From assembly GCA_964579675.1 (NCBI GenBank), contig CAZOIA010000018.1:1-43716 (forward strand): 43,716 bases of DNA. Direction: 5' to 3'. Shown piece after piece: positions 31,571 to 40,680 of the stretch. How positions within the stretch are numbered: position 1 is the stretch's first letter; every line of letters begins with the position of its first letter. The notes under the pieces were generated by a model, which did not search any database, was not told the origin of the DNA, and worked only from the letters and a program-made list of their open reading frames with translations. Both the position numbers and the translations under genes were made by a program. This DNA is from CAZOIA01 sp964579675. Its GTDB lineage: Bacteria; Planctomycetota; Phycisphaerae; UBA1845; PWPN01.

Positions 31571-32713
31571 TCACACGTTCACTTGCCGGCTTCCGAACCG
31601 CCAGTTGACCATGGTCGCCACGAAGATCATCAAGAACAGCATCCACGACACCGCGGAGGCATACCCGAGGCGGAACTGCTCGAAGCCTTCCCGGTAAATG
31701 TAGAAACAGAGCGTCACCGTCGTGTCCGCGGGCTCGCCCTCGGTCATGACCCGTGCCTGCTCGAACCCGCCCTGAAGTCCGCCGATCACGCTCATGATCA
31801 CAATAAAGAACGTGGTCGGGGCCAACTGCGGCCAGGAGACGTTCCAGAACGTCCGCCAGCGCCCCGCCCCGTCGATCATGGCCGCCTCATAGAGCTCACC
31901 GGGGACATTGGACAGGCCGGCCAGGTACAGCAGCATGTTGTTCCCGCCCACCGTGGCCCAGATCCACATGAGCACGATCGCGTCGCGGGCCCCGAGGCCG
32001 AAGTTGCCGGTTGCCGAAAAGCCCGTCTGCGGATCAAGGGCCAGCAGATTGTTTGTGCTGCCTAGCCATTCGAGCCATTGAGAGGTATCAACCTCAATTC
32101 CGAGGTGCCCGAGGACGGTCAGAATCGTGGCGTTGATCACCCCGGACTTCGGGCGGTACATCAGTTTCCACAAAATGAACTGAGCTATGCCCGTCGTGAA
32201 GAAAGGCAAATAGAACAGCGTTCGGAGGCCAACGCGGTTGAAGACGATCGCCACGGTTGCCGATCCGCCCAAGATGGCCAGCATGAGCCCTGCCGCCGGC
32301 GCGCCCAGGACCGCACACAACAGCGCCCCCGTCACGGTTGCCACGGCGCAACCGAGCACCAGCGACGTGCGGACGGCGTGCGAACCCAGGTTAAGCGGCT
32401 CACTCAGCAGGACCGCCAGAAGAAGCGAACCGGCGATCGAGACCGGTATCCCCAGCATCATGTAGACGGTCGTGGTGAAGAACTTCCAGAATTCGCGGGA
32501 CTCCGGGCCCCAGAGCATGTTCTTGAAGTTCTCGAGTCCGACGAACCGAAACGGTGCCCGCTCGATCAGGTCCCAGTTTGTGAACGCCATTACCAGGCTG
32601 AACGTGACCGGAAAGGCCACGAATACCATGAAGCCCAGGAAATTCGGGGCGAGGAACACGAGGGCCCAGGGCAGATCGCTTCTGCGTAGCCTGGCCAATT
32701 GCGGTCGGGTCAC
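31571..32713 (-). CDS. Sugar ABC transporter permease (MalF-like)
   Basis: 380 residues, longer than the usual 290-310. The start is GTG in a GTGA overlap with the binding-protein stop. LAPNFLGFMVFVAFPVTFSLVMAF is the first membrane segment; the EAA loop is YEAAMIDGAGRWRTFWNVSWPQLAP. The extra length comes from an additional hydrophobic stretch at about residues 110-165 (LVLGCAVATVTGALLCAVLG, GLMLAILGGSATVAIVF), which suggests two more membrane helices. It pairs with the downstream MalG-like permease. The substrate cannot be inferred. Confidence 0.92.
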   Translation of the reverse strand: MTRPQLARLRRSDLPWALVFLAPNFLGFMVFVAFPVTFSLVMAFTNWDLIERAPFRFVGLENFKNMLWGPESREFWKFFTTTVYMMLGIPVSIAGSLLLAVLLSEPLNLGSHAVRTSLVLGCAVATVTGALLCAVLGAPAAGLMLAILGGSATVAIVFNRVGLRTLFYLPFFTTGIAQFILWKLMYRPKSGVINATILTVLGHLGIEVDTSQWLEWLGSTNNLLALDPQTGFSATGNFGLGARDAIVLMWIWATVGGNNMLLYLAGLSNVPGELYEAAMIDGAGRWRTFWNVSWPQLAPTTFFIVIMSVIGGLQGGFEQARVMTEGEPADTTVTLCFYIYREGFEQFRLGYASAVSWMLFLMIFVATMVNWRFGSRQVNV

Positions 32714-34155
32714 GGCCGGGCCTTTCTCGGGGGGAAGTCGTCGGGGTTAAATGGATGGCCGGTCCGTCGATCATACTCTGCCCGCATCGACTCGTACCGG
32801 ACGAGGTTGGTCTTGACATCCTCGTTGATCTCGTCAGTGAGCTGGCGGCACATCTGGTGGGGCGTGAGCTTGTCCTTGCTGAGCAGGACGATATAACGGT
32901 CGAATGCTCTGTGCACGCGCGCGGTCTGGATCAGCGGCGAGATCGCCTGGTTCCTGCCCCGCCTCATTGCCTCGACGAACTGGGCGTTGAAATCCTCCTC
33001 GGGATAATCCGGATCGTTCAAGAAACCTTGGTCCCGGGCCACCGCGGGCGAAGGGGGCAGGGCGTCGGCCGACTCGACCACCTGCCAACTGAACTTGTCG
33101 GAAGCGAGGAATCTCATGAACATCAGCGCCTCGGCCCGGTGCGGACTCTTTGCATTGATGCCGACGCTCAACGCCCGAACGAGGCCGACCTTCTCGCGCT
33201 TATACGGGAGCTGCACCGCACCCAACTGCCCCCGGAGGGGGCGAATCCTGCCCTTGCTGTCGTAGTACTTCCGCAAGGTCACCAATGCCCAGCGACCGAT
33301 GCGAATCATCGCGATCCGTTCGAAGGCGAACAGGTCCAGCAACCCGCCGCCGAAGCCTCCCTGCGTGCCCATGGCGTCACGCACCGACTTCGGCGGCATC
33401 ACCTCGTCAATGACGAACATGCGATGGAGAAAGGTGATCGCCTCTTCTGCTTCAGGTGAGTCCAGGACGCAGTAGGTCAGCGTCTCGTCAAACAGATCGC
33501 CCCCGAACTGCCAGATAAGCCCGGTGGCGTCCAGGAACTCGTAGGTTCCGATCCCGTAACGGGTGACGTTGCCCTTGGCGTCTCTGACGACGAGCTTCTT
33601 GGCCACCTCCAGGCATTCATCCCACGTCCAGTCGCCGCTCGGATAGGGCACCCGCGCCTCGTCGAACAGCCGCTTATTGAAAAACATCACGTTGGCGTTC
33701 ACGTTGGCGGGGAAGGTGTACTGATGGCGTTCGTACCGCCCCGTCCGGGGGTTGTACCGTCTGAGCGTAATCTCGTCCCTGACCGCGGGCCAGGTCTCGT
33801 CCGGCGTGAAGCGGTACTCCTTGGCGTCTCTGTCGAGCCGGAGCAGCACGCCCGTCTTGATGTAGTCCATCAACTGCCAGCGACCGTAGACGTTGAAAAC
33901 CTCGGGCCCGATGCCCCCTTTGCACTGAACGACGACTTTCTCGAGGGTGGCGCTGCCGGGGTCGAGCTGTATCCGGATACCAGCATTCTCTTTCTGCTGC
34001 TCGAAGAGGCTTATCGTGTCGTGGCGGACGGGGTTATCGTCGCTGACCCAGGTAAGGACGGTCCGGCCATCTTCGGACGGATCGGGGATCATGCGGTAGG
34101 CGAGCGATGACCAGACCATCAGCCCAGCCAGAACCCCAAGCAGCGTCCATTTCAT
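32710..34155 (-). CDS. ABC transporter extracellular solute-binding protein (sugar type)
   Basis: 481 residues from the ATG at 34153-34155; a GTG at 34194 is in frame, but the candidate promoter would leave it with a leader of only about 8 bases. MKWTLLGVLAGLMVWSSLAY is a signal peptide or membrane anchor without a lipobox. Binding-protein features follow: TVLTWVSDDNPVRHDTISLFEQQ, GPEVFNVYGRWQLMDYIKTG, PYPSGDWTWDECLEVAKKL. It binds a sugar outside and delivers it to the two permeases. The stop overlaps the MalF-like start by four bases (GTGA). First gene of the operon. Confidence 0.9.
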   Translation of the reverse strand: MKWTLLGVLAGLMVWSSLAYRMIPDPSEDGRTVLTWVSDDNPVRHDTISLFEQQKENAGIRIQLDPGSATLEKVVVQCKGGIGPEVFNVYGRWQLMDYIKTGVLLRLDRDAKEYRFTPDETWPAVRDEITLRRYNPRTGRYERHQYTFPANVNANVMFFNKRLFDEARVPYPSGDWTWDECLEVAKKLVVRDAKGNVTRYGIGTYEFLDATGLIWQFGGDLFDETLTYCVLDSPEAEEAITFLHRMFVIDEVMPPKSVRDAMGTQGGFGGGLLDLFAFERIAMIRIGRWALVTLRKYYDSKGRIRPLRGQLGAVQLPYKREKVGLVRALSVGINAKSPHRAEALMFMRFLASDKFSWQVVESADALPPSPAVARDQGFLNDPDYPEEDFNAQFVEAMRRGRNQAISPLIQTARVHRAFDRYIVLLSKDKLTPHQMCRQLTDEINEDVKTNLVRYESMRAEYDRRTGHPFNPDDFPPRKARP

Positions 34156-34208
34156 CAGAGTCGCCCGATTGACCGGTATCGACAGGCTGAACACGTGCCG
34201 CAGACGCT

Positions 34209-34237
34209 ATTCAAGATGGTGGACGTCCGTTTGTCAA
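34209..34237 (-). promoter_or_regulatory. Candidate promoter for the ABC importer operon
   Basis: Minus-strand perfect TTGACA (34232-34237), 17-base spacer, TTGAAT (34209-34214). Confidence 0.55.
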
Positions 34238-34256
34238 GGTGGGCGGTCGCGGCGAT

Positions 34257-35126
34257 TCAGGATTCCAGGGCGAACAGCGTTTGCAGCCGTCGGACCAGCC
34301 TGTTGTGCGTAGGGTCGCGCACGTCGGTGATGTCGCCCCAATAGAGCACGCTGTGACGGCGGGCGTCGTGGCGGACCCGGCCGAGGAGCTTCTCGACGCG
34401 CTTGACGCATTCGTCCAACGCCCCTCCGACGGTCCCGGCTCCGGTGTTGATCACGACCACGTCGGATTCGACCAGGGCATGGAACTCCGGCTGAAGTTGG
34501 ATGCGGGAGGCGATCTCGGCCCCAAGGGGAGAACTGATAAAGCGGCGGATCTGTGACTCCCCGATATCCAGTTTCTCAACGGCCTGACCCGTGCGGTCGG
34601 CCGCGGACGGCTTGAGATGGTGAACGTCAGCGCTATCATCGAGGCCCGCGGCATCGAACAGGCCGAATATCTCCGACGCGAAAGCTGCCGTGTCCTCCAT
34701 CACCTGTTGTAAGGCGACGGCCGCCGCTCTTGGATCCCGGAACACGGTGTTGAGATCCTTCGGAGGGGGCATAACGAAGATGCGGTAATCGTAAGGATAA
34801 GCGTGCCTCAGGGCCGGGTCCCCGTCCGCCTCGATGACCGTGAACCCGTTCCGGTCGATGTTGCGCACCGCGCGGAGGGCATCGGGCAGGGTCTCAAACA
34901 CGCGCTCGGCGGTGTAGGTCACGGCGTGCATCGAGCCCCAGCCGTTCCCCACAGGATCCAGGCGCGACAAACCGCCGTCGACCACGGCGTTGGTATGCCC
35001 GTCAGAGGCGGACCGCATTCGCAGATAGTGAACCGGCCGATTCCGCACAAGGGTGGCGACCAACCGGGCGGTTATGCTCTTCCCGCCTCGGGCCGGGCCG
35101 CTGATGATCAGGGTCTCCACTGACAT
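34257..35126 (-). CDS. Uncharacterised P-loop NTPase-like protein
   Basis: 289 residues from the ATG at 35124-35126; the frame extends to 35474 without support. LIISGPARGGKSITARLVAT holds a Walker A motif (Gly10 to Ser17, GPARGGKS). No clear Walker B; RIFVMPPPKDLN and DVVVINTGAGTVGGAL are candidate strands. No membrane segment. It resembles small kinases or partition-type ATPases only at the P-loop. The ATP-grasp gene ends 250 bases upstream on the same strand. The 250-base gap (35127-35376) has AT-rich patches but no gene. Confidence 0.65.
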   Translation of the reverse strand: MSVETLIISGPARGGKSITARLVATLVRNRPVHYLRMRSASDGHTNAVVDGGLSRLDPVGNGWGSMHAVTYTAERVFETLPDALRAVRNIDRNGFTVIEADGDPALRHAYPYDYRIFVMPPPKDLNTVFRDPRAAAVALQQVMEDTAAFASEIFGLFDAAGLDDSADVHHLKPSAADRTGQAVEKLDIGESQIRRFISSPLGAEIASRIQLQPEFHALVESDVVVINTGAGTVGGALDECVKRVEKLLGRVRHDARRHSVLYWGDITDVRDPTHNRLVRRLQTLFALES

Positions 35127-35376
35127 GGCCGGCTCACCGTCAAGGGGCGGGCGGTCACCTGCCCCAGCCGCCGCGACGTGCACACACCGCAATCTATATT
35201 CTACGCGCGCTGCGGCGGATTCTCCATGTTTGACTGCACTTTTTTCTCTGCGGAGACCTCCGCCCCTTTCCGGCATGTGATCAGCGTATACTGATGGCTT
35301 AACGGACCGCAGGTTTGAAGCCTGGCCGGTCTTCCGGCGGCGGGGATCGCCTCTATCGGATTCGGGCGGCTGGCCC

Positions 35377-36393
35377 CTATTCCCGTCGCCGCCTGAGGCC
35401 GAGATTGACAATCCGCTGCATGAGCCGTTCGTAGGGAATGCCGGCCGCATGGGCGGCCTCGGCAAAATCCTCACCGTAAGCCAGCTCCGGGTTGGGATTC
35501 GCTTCGAGGACGTAAACCTTCCCCTCGGGCGTCATCCGCAGGTCCATGCGGGCATACCCGTTCAGGCCCAGACTCCGGTAGATCCGCTTGCAGAACTTGG
35601 CGATGTACTCATGCACACCGGAAGGAAGGTCCCTGGCGGCCCGGGTCTCGATGCCGATCTTCTTCTGGTATTTCACGTCAAACTTGACCTTGGCGGTGGC
35701 GATCCGGGGAATGTCCTCCGGGGCCTTTGTAAACAGCAGCTCCCAGACGGGAAGCACCTGGAGCCGATGGTTGCCAATGACACCCACGTAGAACTCCCGG
35801 CCATCGATGTAGCGTTCGGCGATCGCATCGGTACCGACCCGCTCGTGAATGAATGCGATCCGCTCCTTGAGTTTCTCGTCGTCCTCGACGATGGAGGCCT
35901 GGGAGATTCCGAGCGACGCCTCTTCAATCAGCGACTTGACGAAGAGCGGGAACTCGAGGCGGCGCGGACGCCTGACGGTCCGGCCGCGGGGGAAGACCGC
36001 GAAGTCGGGTACTCGGATGCGGTGGTAGGAGAGGATCTGCTTGGAGAGTGCCTTGTCGCGGGCGAGAATGAGTCCCCGGGGCGAGCAGCCGGTGTAAGGC
36101 AGCCGGAGCAACTCCAGATAGCTGACCACGTTCTGATCGAGGAGAGCCTCACCGTCAAATTCCTCCAGAAGATTGAATACGATGTGCGGTCTCCATTCCT
36201 CGATCGCCCGACGAAGCACGCCGAGATCACTGCCGATGCCCAGTGAACGGACCTCGTGGCCGATGTTGTGCAGAGTGGCGGTCACGTCGTACTCGGTTTT
36301 GAAGGGCTCAATTTCCTCGTCCGTCAAGCCCTCGATGGTATCGGGCGGGACGAGTTCCTTGTGGACCAGGGCCAGGATGCGCAGTCGTCTCAT
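35377..36393 (-). CDS. ATP-grasp ligase, D-alanine-D-alanine-ligase-like
   Basis: 338 residues. The pre-ATP-grasp region has IVFNLLEEFDGEALLDQNVVSYLELLRLPYTG; then LARDKALSKQIL, FPLFVKSLIEEASLGISQASIV (ATP-binding Lys), and the metal-binding YVLEANPNPEL near the C-terminus, followed by an end resembling Ddl. Such enzymes join a carboxylate to an amine through an acyl phosphate. True Ddl for cell wall synthesis is usually in another context; here the partner is a zinc metallopeptidase gene ending 4 bases upstream. A peptide or amino-acid ligase acting on a product of that peptidase is a reasonable inference. Confidence 0.85.
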   Translation of the reverse strand: MRRLRILALVHKELVPPDTIEGLTDEEIEPFKTEYDVTATLHNIGHEVRSLGIGSDLGVLRRAIEEWRPHIVFNLLEEFDGEALLDQNVVSYLELLRLPYTGCSPRGLILARDKALSKQILSYHRIRVPDFAVFPRGRTVRRPRRLEFPLFVKSLIEEASLGISQASIVEDDEKLKERIAFIHERVGTDAIAERYIDGREFYVGVIGNHRLQVLPVWELLFTKAPEDIPRIATAKVKFDVKYQKKIGIETRAARDLPSGVHEYIAKFCKRIYRSLGLNGYARMDLRMTPEGKVYVLEANPNPELAYGEDFAEAAHAAGIPYERLMQRIVNLGLRRRRE

Positions 36394-36397
36394 CGGC

Positions 36398-37495
36398 TCA
36401 CATCACCATGGGGCGGCGCCCGCTGTGGAGGTAATTCATCGTCTGGACGGTGAGGAGGATAACGAAATCCATCTTCACTTGCCTCTCCCTGCCGGTCACG
36501 CGGAGTTTGAGTTCGCGGCACCGGCCGATCATCTCCTTCAAGACCAGATCGAGGGTGTACTGGTACTCCCCGGTCCAGCGTGAGACGATCCGCCGGACCT
36601 CGCTGCGGTTGCGACGGATGAAGGCGGCCGCCGATTCGCGGTTGCGATGCTCGGGGGCGTCGGAGAAGAGGCGTCTGAGTTCCTGGTCGTAGAAATCAGG
36701 GAACTCCTCTCCATAGCGGGCCCGCTTCTGCTCGTAATGCTCACGGAGGGTCTTACGGATGCGGGACAACGGCTCGATGCGAGCCCGGGACGTCACGAGG
36801 GGCCTGGCGCCGACGACTTCCTGCATCAACTCATCGACGTACTCGAGCTTTTTCAGAGCCGGCCAGCCCTGGTATCGCTTGCGCCAGACGGACGGCGGCT
36901 TGAGCCAGACGGCAAAGGTCTCGGCGAAATCCTCGTCCGGATGACTCTGGGCGTACCAGTGGTCGAGGTGCTGGACATAGCGTTTGCTGTATGGCCTGGG
37001 CATATAGAGGTCGGGGTATGGCTCGGAGGATTTCCCGAAAAGCCGCTGCCACCGGCGTCGGCGGTGGAGGAGATAGGCGTGATCGACGGTGTGGCCGACC
37101 TCGTGGCGAAGAATCCGCATGCAGGATTCGCGGGTCCCACCCTCGACCTCGAGCATCTGGTTCCGCTCGAGGCGCATGAGGCGTGGATGGGCGAGGTAGA
37201 AGGGAATCGCTCCGCCCGGAACACCCTCCGGAGTGAACCATTCCTCGCTGAGCCAGAAATGAGGACGAAACCGGATACCACGCCGCTCGAGCTCGGCGTA
37301 GAGCTGGCGGATGCAGCGGGCCAGGGGCGACCTCTCGATCCTGAGCCCCAGGTCGCACATCCGGGTGTCCAGGAGCCGATCGTCCGACCAGCGCGTCCAG
37401 GCCCGGCGGGTGCGCGGGCGGGGCGGCAGATTGCCTCGTCGCGGTGATCTGCTGGTCTTCCTCGTGGCCGCCACAGGAGTGCTCACCTTGGTCAT
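36398..37495 (-). CDS. Putative zinc metallopeptidase (HExxH, Peptidase_Mx-like)
   Basis: 365 residues. ILRHEVGHTVDHAYLL holds HExxH (His131, Glu132, His135), and 55 residues on SHPDEDFAETFAVWL gives the third ligand, probably Glu192, a gluzincin-like layout seen in the putative zinc metallopeptidase family PF15887. The first 35 residues are Arg/Lys-rich and no signal peptide is visible, so it is probably cytoplasmic. The C-terminal third is charged and helical. The start ATG overlaps the stop of an upstream short frame as ATGA. It is tightly followed by the ATP-grasp gene (4 bases). Confidence 0.8.
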   Translation of the reverse strand: MTKVSTPVAATRKTSRSPRRGNLPPRPRTRRAWTRWSDDRLLDTRMCDLGLRIERSPLARCIRQLYAELERRGIRFRPHFWLSEEWFTPEGVPGGAIPFYLAHPRLMRLERNQMLEVEGGTRESCMRILRHEVGHTVDHAYLLHRRRRWQRLFGKSSEPYPDLYMPRPYSKRYVQHLDHWYAQSHPDEDFAETFAVWLKPPSVWRKRYQGWPALKKLEYVDELMQEVVGARPLVTSRARIEPLSRIRKTLREHYEQKRARYGEEFPDFYDQELRRLFSDAPEHRNRESAAAFIRRNRSEVRRIVSRWTGEYQYTLDLVLKEMIGRCRELKLRVTGRERQVKMDFVILLTVQTMNYLHSGRRPMVM

Positions 37496-38024
37496 CCCAT
37501 CAGGTGCCCGGGTCCCGGCGAAACGGAAATCCGCTCCGACGCGCCCAGCTCCAACCCCTGGCTGCCTTGGCCCTCCTCGGTGCGTCCCGCCGGGATCGGC
37601 TCCGTGATCGGGGTGAGGCCAGCGGTACTCGCACTCCGCTCCTCACGATTGCGGCTCGCGCGTCTCCCAGGGCTCGCACAGGATTCCTGGACCGCCAACA
37701 GCACGTTGACGGCCCAGACCGGGGTGATTGTAACGGGACCACGGTTCGTCTGGCAACGGCCTCAGCCGCCGGGCAGCCCTGAGAGGTGGGGTGACGGAAT
37801 TCCGCCACAGGGTGGAGATTGACACATTGACGGGCGCCAGGTTTGCCTTGGACCTTTGACCCGGTGCGGGCAAAGAGAATGGAAGGTGCCACCGTGGCGT
37901 CCGGCACCTTCCATTCGATTTCGTCGTATCTCCGAAACTGATTGAAGAGACGACCACCGTTGCCCTCTCGACACCCTGCGGCGTCAACGCACCGAGCAAC
38001 GGTTGTGGTGATGTCTGCTTCGGC
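37496..38024. other. Gene-free stretch between the H1-like gene and the metallopeptidase gene
   Basis: Frames here are unconvincing. One (GTG at 37704 to TGA at 37492) ends in an ATGA overlap with the metallopeptidase start but has no recognisable motif. A strong hairpin is at 37877-37916. I see no tRNA, RNase P, tmRNA or SRP RNA signature. Confidence 0.5.
37877..37916 (-). terminator. 14-bp-stem hairpin, likely terminator of the H1-like transcript
   Basis: GAATGGAAGGTGCC (37877-37890) pairs perfectly with GGCACCTTCCATTC (37903-37916) around a 12-base loop. On the minus strand it lies 108 bases after the H1-like stop and is followed by TCTCTTTG, a partial T-run. Confidence 0.5.
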
Positions 38025-38141
38025 TTACTTCTTCTTGCGCGTGGCTTTCTTCTTGGCGGCTTTTTTCTTTCTTCTTTTCTTGCCAGCCGCTTTTTTGGCA
38101 ACCTTTTTCCCGGCTGCTTTCTTGCGTCTCTTCTTGGCCAT
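38025..38141 (-). CDS. 38-residue lysine-rich histone-H1-like basic protein
   Basis: Codon by codon the minus strand reads MAKKRRKKAAGKKVAKKAAG then KKRRKKKAAKKKATRKKK and TAA at 38025-38027. All but 13 residues are Lys or Arg; the rest are Ala, Gly, Val, Thr and the Met, like the C-terminal tails of eukaryotic H1 and of chlamydial Hc1. It probably binds DNA or RNA non-specifically. Support for a real gene: AAAGGAGGTGATC (38145-38157), a 13-base perfect match to the anti-Shine-Dalgarno, 8 bases before the ATG, and a promoter just upstream. It lies downstream of mnmE on the same strand. Confidence 0.85.
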   Translation of the reverse strand: MAKKRRKKAAGKKVAKKAAGKKRRKKKAAKKKATRKKK

Positions 38142-38167
38142 GGAGATCACCTCCTTTCTGGCAATTC

Positions 38168-38195
38168 AGGTTAACGCAGCTCGGACGCATGTCAA
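38168..38195 (-). promoter_or_regulatory. Candidate promoter for the H1-like gene
   Basis: Minus-strand perfect TTGACA (38190-38195), 16-base spacer, TAACCT (38168-38173). Transcription would start about 20 bases before the ATG, just ahead of the strong ribosome site. Confidence 0.5.
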
Positions 38196-38294
38196 CGCTT
38201 TTTCTTCGTCTCCGCGCGTTTCTCTTCCCGGAGAATACCCGCACGGCACGTCGATGTATATATCGACCGAAAAGTTTGGCACACTTTACCGTTT

Positions 38295-39719
38295 TCACTT
38301 CCCAATGCAGAAGCGCGAGAAGATTCGCCCGAGCAACTCCTCCGTCGCCACCTGGCCAACCAACAATGATAGAGCACTGACCGCCTCACGAATCTCGATC
38401 GCGAGCAACTCGGGATGATCGGTGAGCCTGGGCGATTCGTCGCATATTCCGCGGGCGCGGCGCAATGCCTCGTGCGCGTCGCGCAGGGCGCCGCGCTGCC
38501 GGTTGGAAAGGGCCAACATGTCCGAACCATGGTGTTGCACCGTTGAAAAGAGCGTTTTTCCGACCTCGGCTCGAAGCGGCTCGATACCGCTGCCGGTCAG
38601 GGCGCTGGTCGGAATCACATCAACACCGGTGCCGATCCCGGCCATGAGAGTCGTCAGTTGCTCCGGCGGGACCTGATCGATCTTGTTGACGATGACCAAG
38701 GTCGGGGTCTCCGGGAGCACCGAGCGCAATGCTTGAAGCGCGTCTTCGGTGGCATTGGTGATATCCAGGACCAACAGGAAAAAGTCCGCCGAGGGGGCGA
38801 AGCGACGGGTGGCGGCCTCACCCAGTTTGCCGATATCAAGGGGCTGGCCGCCGGCGGGCCCCTCGCCCGGAGTGCCCAGCCCCGCGCTGTCGAGCAGCGT
38901 CACTTCCCCCCCCGGGACGCTCGCCGGTGCTCTCAGCACGTCCCGCGTGGTGCCCGCGGTGGCCGACTGAATCGCCCGGTCAATGCCGGTCAACCGGTTG
39001 AACAGCGTGCTCTTGCCCGTATTCGGAGGGCCCACGAGCATAACCTGGGGCAGAACTTCCAACCGTTCCACCGATGGAGAATTCCTGATCAACGAGTCCA
39101 ATTCGCCGGCGACGCGAGCAATGGTGGCGAGGACCTGATCGGGCGAGACGAAATCGATCGGCTCCTCGACGAAATCGATCTGGGCCTCGATCAAGGCCAA
39201 CAGGTCGGCCAACTGATCGCGAAGTGCGGTCGATCGCTTGCTCAAGCGGCCGTGGAGAAGGGCCTCCGACGCGCGAAGCTGCGAATCATTGCGGGCATGA
39301 ATGATGGCGGCCACGCCTTCCACCCGGGTCAGATCCATCGCCCCGGAAAAGAAAGCCCGGGCGGTGAACTCCCCAGGCTCCGCGGGCCGGGCCCCCTGGC
39401 CGGTCAACTGTTCGAGGACCATGGCCAGTACCGGGGGTGAACCGATGGTGTGCAGCTCGATGATATCCTGGCGGGTGTAACTCGCCGGTGCCCGGAAGGC
39501 GTAAGCTTCGGCCGGGACCGAGGCGGAGTCAGCGATCCGCACGCGCCCGGTGATGCGCCGGTGCCCGGGTGCCTCCGTCAGGCCTGGGCCCTGCTCAGGC
39601 CTGAACACGGTCGCCGCCAGCACGAACGCATCCGGGCCGCTCAATCGGATAATGCCCCGCACACTCGCACCGGCAGGCGAGGAGATCGCGACGATTGTAT
39701 CATCCAGGCGGTCAAACAT
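38295..39719 (-). CDS. mnmE: tRNA-modification GTPase MnmE (TrmE)
   Basis: 474 residues. The N-terminal folate-binding domain starts TIVAISSPAGASVRGIIRLSG and includes YTRQDIIELHTIGSP. The inserted G domain has GPPNTGKSTLFNRLTG (G1), LLDSAGLGTPG (G3) and VIVNKIDQ (G4). The protein ends FCIGK, the family's conserved C-terminal Cys motif. With MnmG it makes the cmnm5 modification at U34 of tRNAs. Its ATG directly follows the TGA of the nucleoside hydrolase gene, so the two are likely translationally coupled. Confidence 0.96.
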   Translation of the reverse strand: MFDRLDDTIVAISSPAGASVRGIIRLSGPDAFVLAATVFRPEQGPGLTEAPGHRRITGRVRIADSASVPAEAYAFRAPASYTRQDIIELHTIGSPPVLAMVLEQLTGQGARPAEPGEFTARAFFSGAMDLTRVEGVAAIIHARNDSQLRASEALLHGRLSKRSTALRDQLADLLALIEAQIDFVEEPIDFVSPDQVLATIARVAGELDSLIRNSPSVERLEVLPQVMLVGPPNTGKSTLFNRLTGIDRAIQSATAGTTRDVLRAPASVPGGEVTLLDSAGLGTPGEGPAGGQPLDIGKLGEAATRRFAPSADFFLLVLDITNATEDALQALRSVLPETPTLVIVNKIDQVPPEQLTTLMAGIGTGVDVIPTSALTGSGIEPLRAEVGKTLFSTVQHHGSDMLALSNRQRGALRDAHEALRRARGICDESPRLTDHPELLAIEIREAVSALSLLVGQVATEELLGRIFSRFCIGK

Positions 39720-40652
39720 TCAGACGACGAACTTCTCCTGGCACAGCTCTTCCAGGAGGTTTCCCAGGAACTCGCCAACATTGACCGAGATGACAACGGC
39801 CAGTTGCTGCCGCTTGTCTTTGGCGACCATGGGTTTGCAACGGCCGGCCTGCTCGCCGGTGGTCACCATTTCCAGGGCCATCCTGGACCGCATGAACAGA
39901 TGGGGCCAGAGCAACACTCCCACCGCGAGTGCGTCATGGACGAGAAACGTGCCCGGGGCGGCATCTTCGGTCTGCTGTTGAATCGGGAACCGGATTATCC
40001 GGGCCAGGAGTTCACCGCTGCGCCTCCCGCTGCAGGACAGGTGAGCCAGGTGCGATTCATCCATCGCGACCTGACGGGTGACGTCGAGGGGCACGACGGT
40101 GATGGGTAGTCCGGAGGAGAGCACCACGGCGGCGGCTTGGGGATCGCGATAGTAATTGAACTCGGCATAGGAGGTGACGTTTCCCGGGCACCAGACGGCC
40201 CCACCCATGACGACTATGTGACCGGCCCGGTTGAGCAACCCCGGCCGTTGCCGCGACACCGCGGCCAGGTTGGTCAACGGTCCGATGGCGACGATGACCA
40301 ACGCCTCGCCATAAGTGGTGATGAGCCGCTCGTACAGTTCCAGATAATCGCCCGGCGTGCAGTTCGCCGGTACGGGCAGGTCGAGCTGCCCGAGTCCGTC
40401 GGGACCGAAGACGTGTGTGGCATCCCGGAGACCGCTGCGCTGCTGATCCAGCCCCCGTGCGATCGGCGGCCACTTGCCCGGCTGCAGCCCCCCCAACAGC
40501 CTCGCGATGTTCGAGGTCGCCTGTTCCAGCGAGACGTTCCCCCCTACGCTGACGAGCCCCACCAGATCGACCTCGGCGGCACTCAACGCCAGAGTGATCG
40601 CCACCGCATCGTCCGCTCCCATGTCCGTGTCAATCAGTACCGGTCTGGGCAT
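39720..40652 (-). CDS. Inosine-uridine-type nucleoside hydrolase
   Basis: 310 residues from the ATG at 40650-40652. The Ca-binding signature is LIDTDMGADDA at the N-terminus. VMGGAVWCPGN, EFNYYRDPQAA and FLVHDALAVGVLLWP give the other metal and ribose ligands, including the active-site His. It hydrolyses ribonucleosides to base and ribose. The stop is immediately followed by the mnmE start codon. It diverges from galK with an 88-base intergenic region. Confidence 0.92.
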   Translation of the reverse strand: MPRPVLIDTDMGADDAVAITLALSAAEVDLVGLVSVGGNVSLEQATSNIARLLGGLQPGKWPPIARGLDQQRSGLRDATHVFGPDGLGQLDLPVPANCTPGDYLELYERLITTYGEALVIVAIGPLTNLAAVSRQRPGLLNRAGHIVVMGGAVWCPGNVTSYAEFNYYRDPQAAAVVLSSGLPITVVPLDVTRQVAMDESHLAHLSCSGRRSGELLARIIRFPIQQQTEDAAPGTFLVHDALAVGVLLWPHLFMRSRMALEMVTTGEQAGRCKPMVAKDKRQQLAVVISVNVGEFLGNLLEELCQEKFVV

Positions 40653-40680
40653 GAATGGTTCCGCCGGCTCTACGGGTTCC

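Noticed and set aside
37492..37704. 70-residue minus-strand frame with ATGA overlap to the metallopeptidase
   Set aside because: The overlap is suggestive, but there is no ribosome site, motif or typical codon bias.
37643..38101. 152-residue minus-strand frame beginning MPKKRLARKEERKK
   Set aside because: It is another phase of the H1-like gene read through the intergenic hairpin; the 38-residue frame has the ribosome site.
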